Position numbers and translations under genes: made by a program. From Massilia sp. YIM B02769 (GTDB taxonomy: Bacteria; Pseudomonadota; Gammaproteobacteria; Burkholderiales; Burkholderiaceae_D), in assembly GCF_030411995.1 (NCBI RefSeq), contig NZ_JASNRC010000007.1:251599-315598 (forward strand): a stretch of 64,000 nt of DNA, read 5' to 3'. Below the pieces are notes generated by a model. The model was not told where the DNA came from, made no database searches, and saw nothing but the letters and a program-made list of their open reading frames with translations. Shown in pieces: positions 63,752 through 64,000 of this stretch. The stretch's first letter is position 1. Each line of letters begins with the position of its first letter.

Positions 63752-64000
63752 GTGCATAAACGACTTCTGGTCTGGCTGATGACATTGGCGGCCTGGCCCT
63801 GTCTGGCGGCGGAGATGGTATCGGGAGACTATGGCGTGTTCCTCGTTGGCGTCGACCGAAACGGTTACTTGACGGGTTACTTCGAGCGTTCCACAGGAAG
63901 AGGCCAGTTCAGCTGCATCTTCTTTGTCAGCGGCAAAGCCGCAGGTTCAGCTGACCGCGTGAACACCTGGTTTCCAGGCGACCGCGATCCACAAGCGGTC
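63752..64000 (+). CDS. Putative secreted protein, 5' part only
   Basis: Eighty-three codons reach the window edge without a stop. A GTG start at 63752 follows AAAGG. The first 20 residues are a signal peptide (KRLLVWLMTLAAWPCLAA). The mature start reads EMVSGDYGVFLVGVDRNGYL, then FERSTGRGQFSCIFFVSGK. The family is not recognised. The intergenic DNA upstream and the sequence itself are less GC-biased than the core genes, which would fit an accessory gene. Confidence 0.6.
   Translation, partial: MHKRLLVWLMTLAAWPCLAAEMVSGDYGVFLVGVDRNGYLTGYFERSTGRGQFSCIFFVSGKAAGSADRVNTWFPGDRDPQAV

Overview
The window is about 64 kb of GC-rich (roughly two-thirds G+C by eye) chromosomal DNA from a betaproteobacterium, most likely Oxalobacteraceae (Massilia/Telluria/Duganella type). 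This placement is inferred from the codon bias, the TonB-receptor/GH1/GH9 sugar locus, exosortase-A-type polysaccharide accessory genes, a QueE with long cysteine spacing, DUF2382 stress proteins and CTGT-N8-ACAG LexA-type operators. No rRNA, tRNA or CRISPR array was seen.

Layout. 1-3.5 kb: right-hand part of a Tn7-like transposon with tnsA-tnsB-tnsC on the minus strand; tnsC runs off the left edge and AT-rich inverted end repeats lie near 3.35-3.51 kb. 3.7-4.4 kb: a lone membrane protein. 4.9-15.9 kb: a LacI-type regulator diverging from a beta-glucan/cello-oligosaccharide operon (TonB receptor, GH1, glucokinase, AmpG-like MFS, GH9, Gfo/Idh/MocA), with two LacI-type operators 21 bp apart in the shared promoter. 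The GH9 enzyme is fused in frame to a UPF0303 domain. 15.9-17.9 kb: a tyrosine recombinase whose promoter carries a near-ideal LexA box, then pncA. 18-26 kb: amino-acid permease, a TPP enzyme of pyruvate-oxidase type, a Baeyer-Villiger monooxygenase fused to an HSL esterase, DUF411 and pyridox-oxidase-like proteins. 26.3-31 kb: the prkA-yeaH-spoVR/ycgB stress operon.

31-41.7 kb: FAD oxidase plus FeeM-like acyltransferase diverging from two glycosyltransferases, then an asparagine-synthetase-like protein and an acyl-CoA-ligase-like protein diverging from two alpha/beta hydrolases. The last six match the accessory set of exosortase-A polysaccharide clusters. All six reading frames are intact, yet every one lacks expected catalytic residues. 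This is the most unusual region of the window.

41.7-47.3 kb: NAD supply and use (nadB, EamA permease, sirtuin, nadC, nadA). 47.4-52.8 kb: ABC-F ybiT, ldcA with a hydrolase, and queE-queD-tadA (tRNA modification). 53-58 kb: a sensor kinase homologue lacking the phospho-acceptor His, a PAS-GGDEF diguanylate cyclase with GGEEF and an RxxD I-site, and an M16 peptidase with two M16 halves. 58-63.5 kb: envelope/stress genes: a 672-residue DUF2382-type protein with three C-terminal repeats of about 85 residues, a small DUF2382 protein, an exported endonuclease, a small regulator-like protein with two DUF5985-like membrane proteins, and a small acidic protein. The right edge holds a gene remnant and the start of a secreted protein.

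Coordinates of starts were chosen from Shine-Dalgarno spacing and family length. Long open frames opposite real genes were treated as GC-rich shadows.
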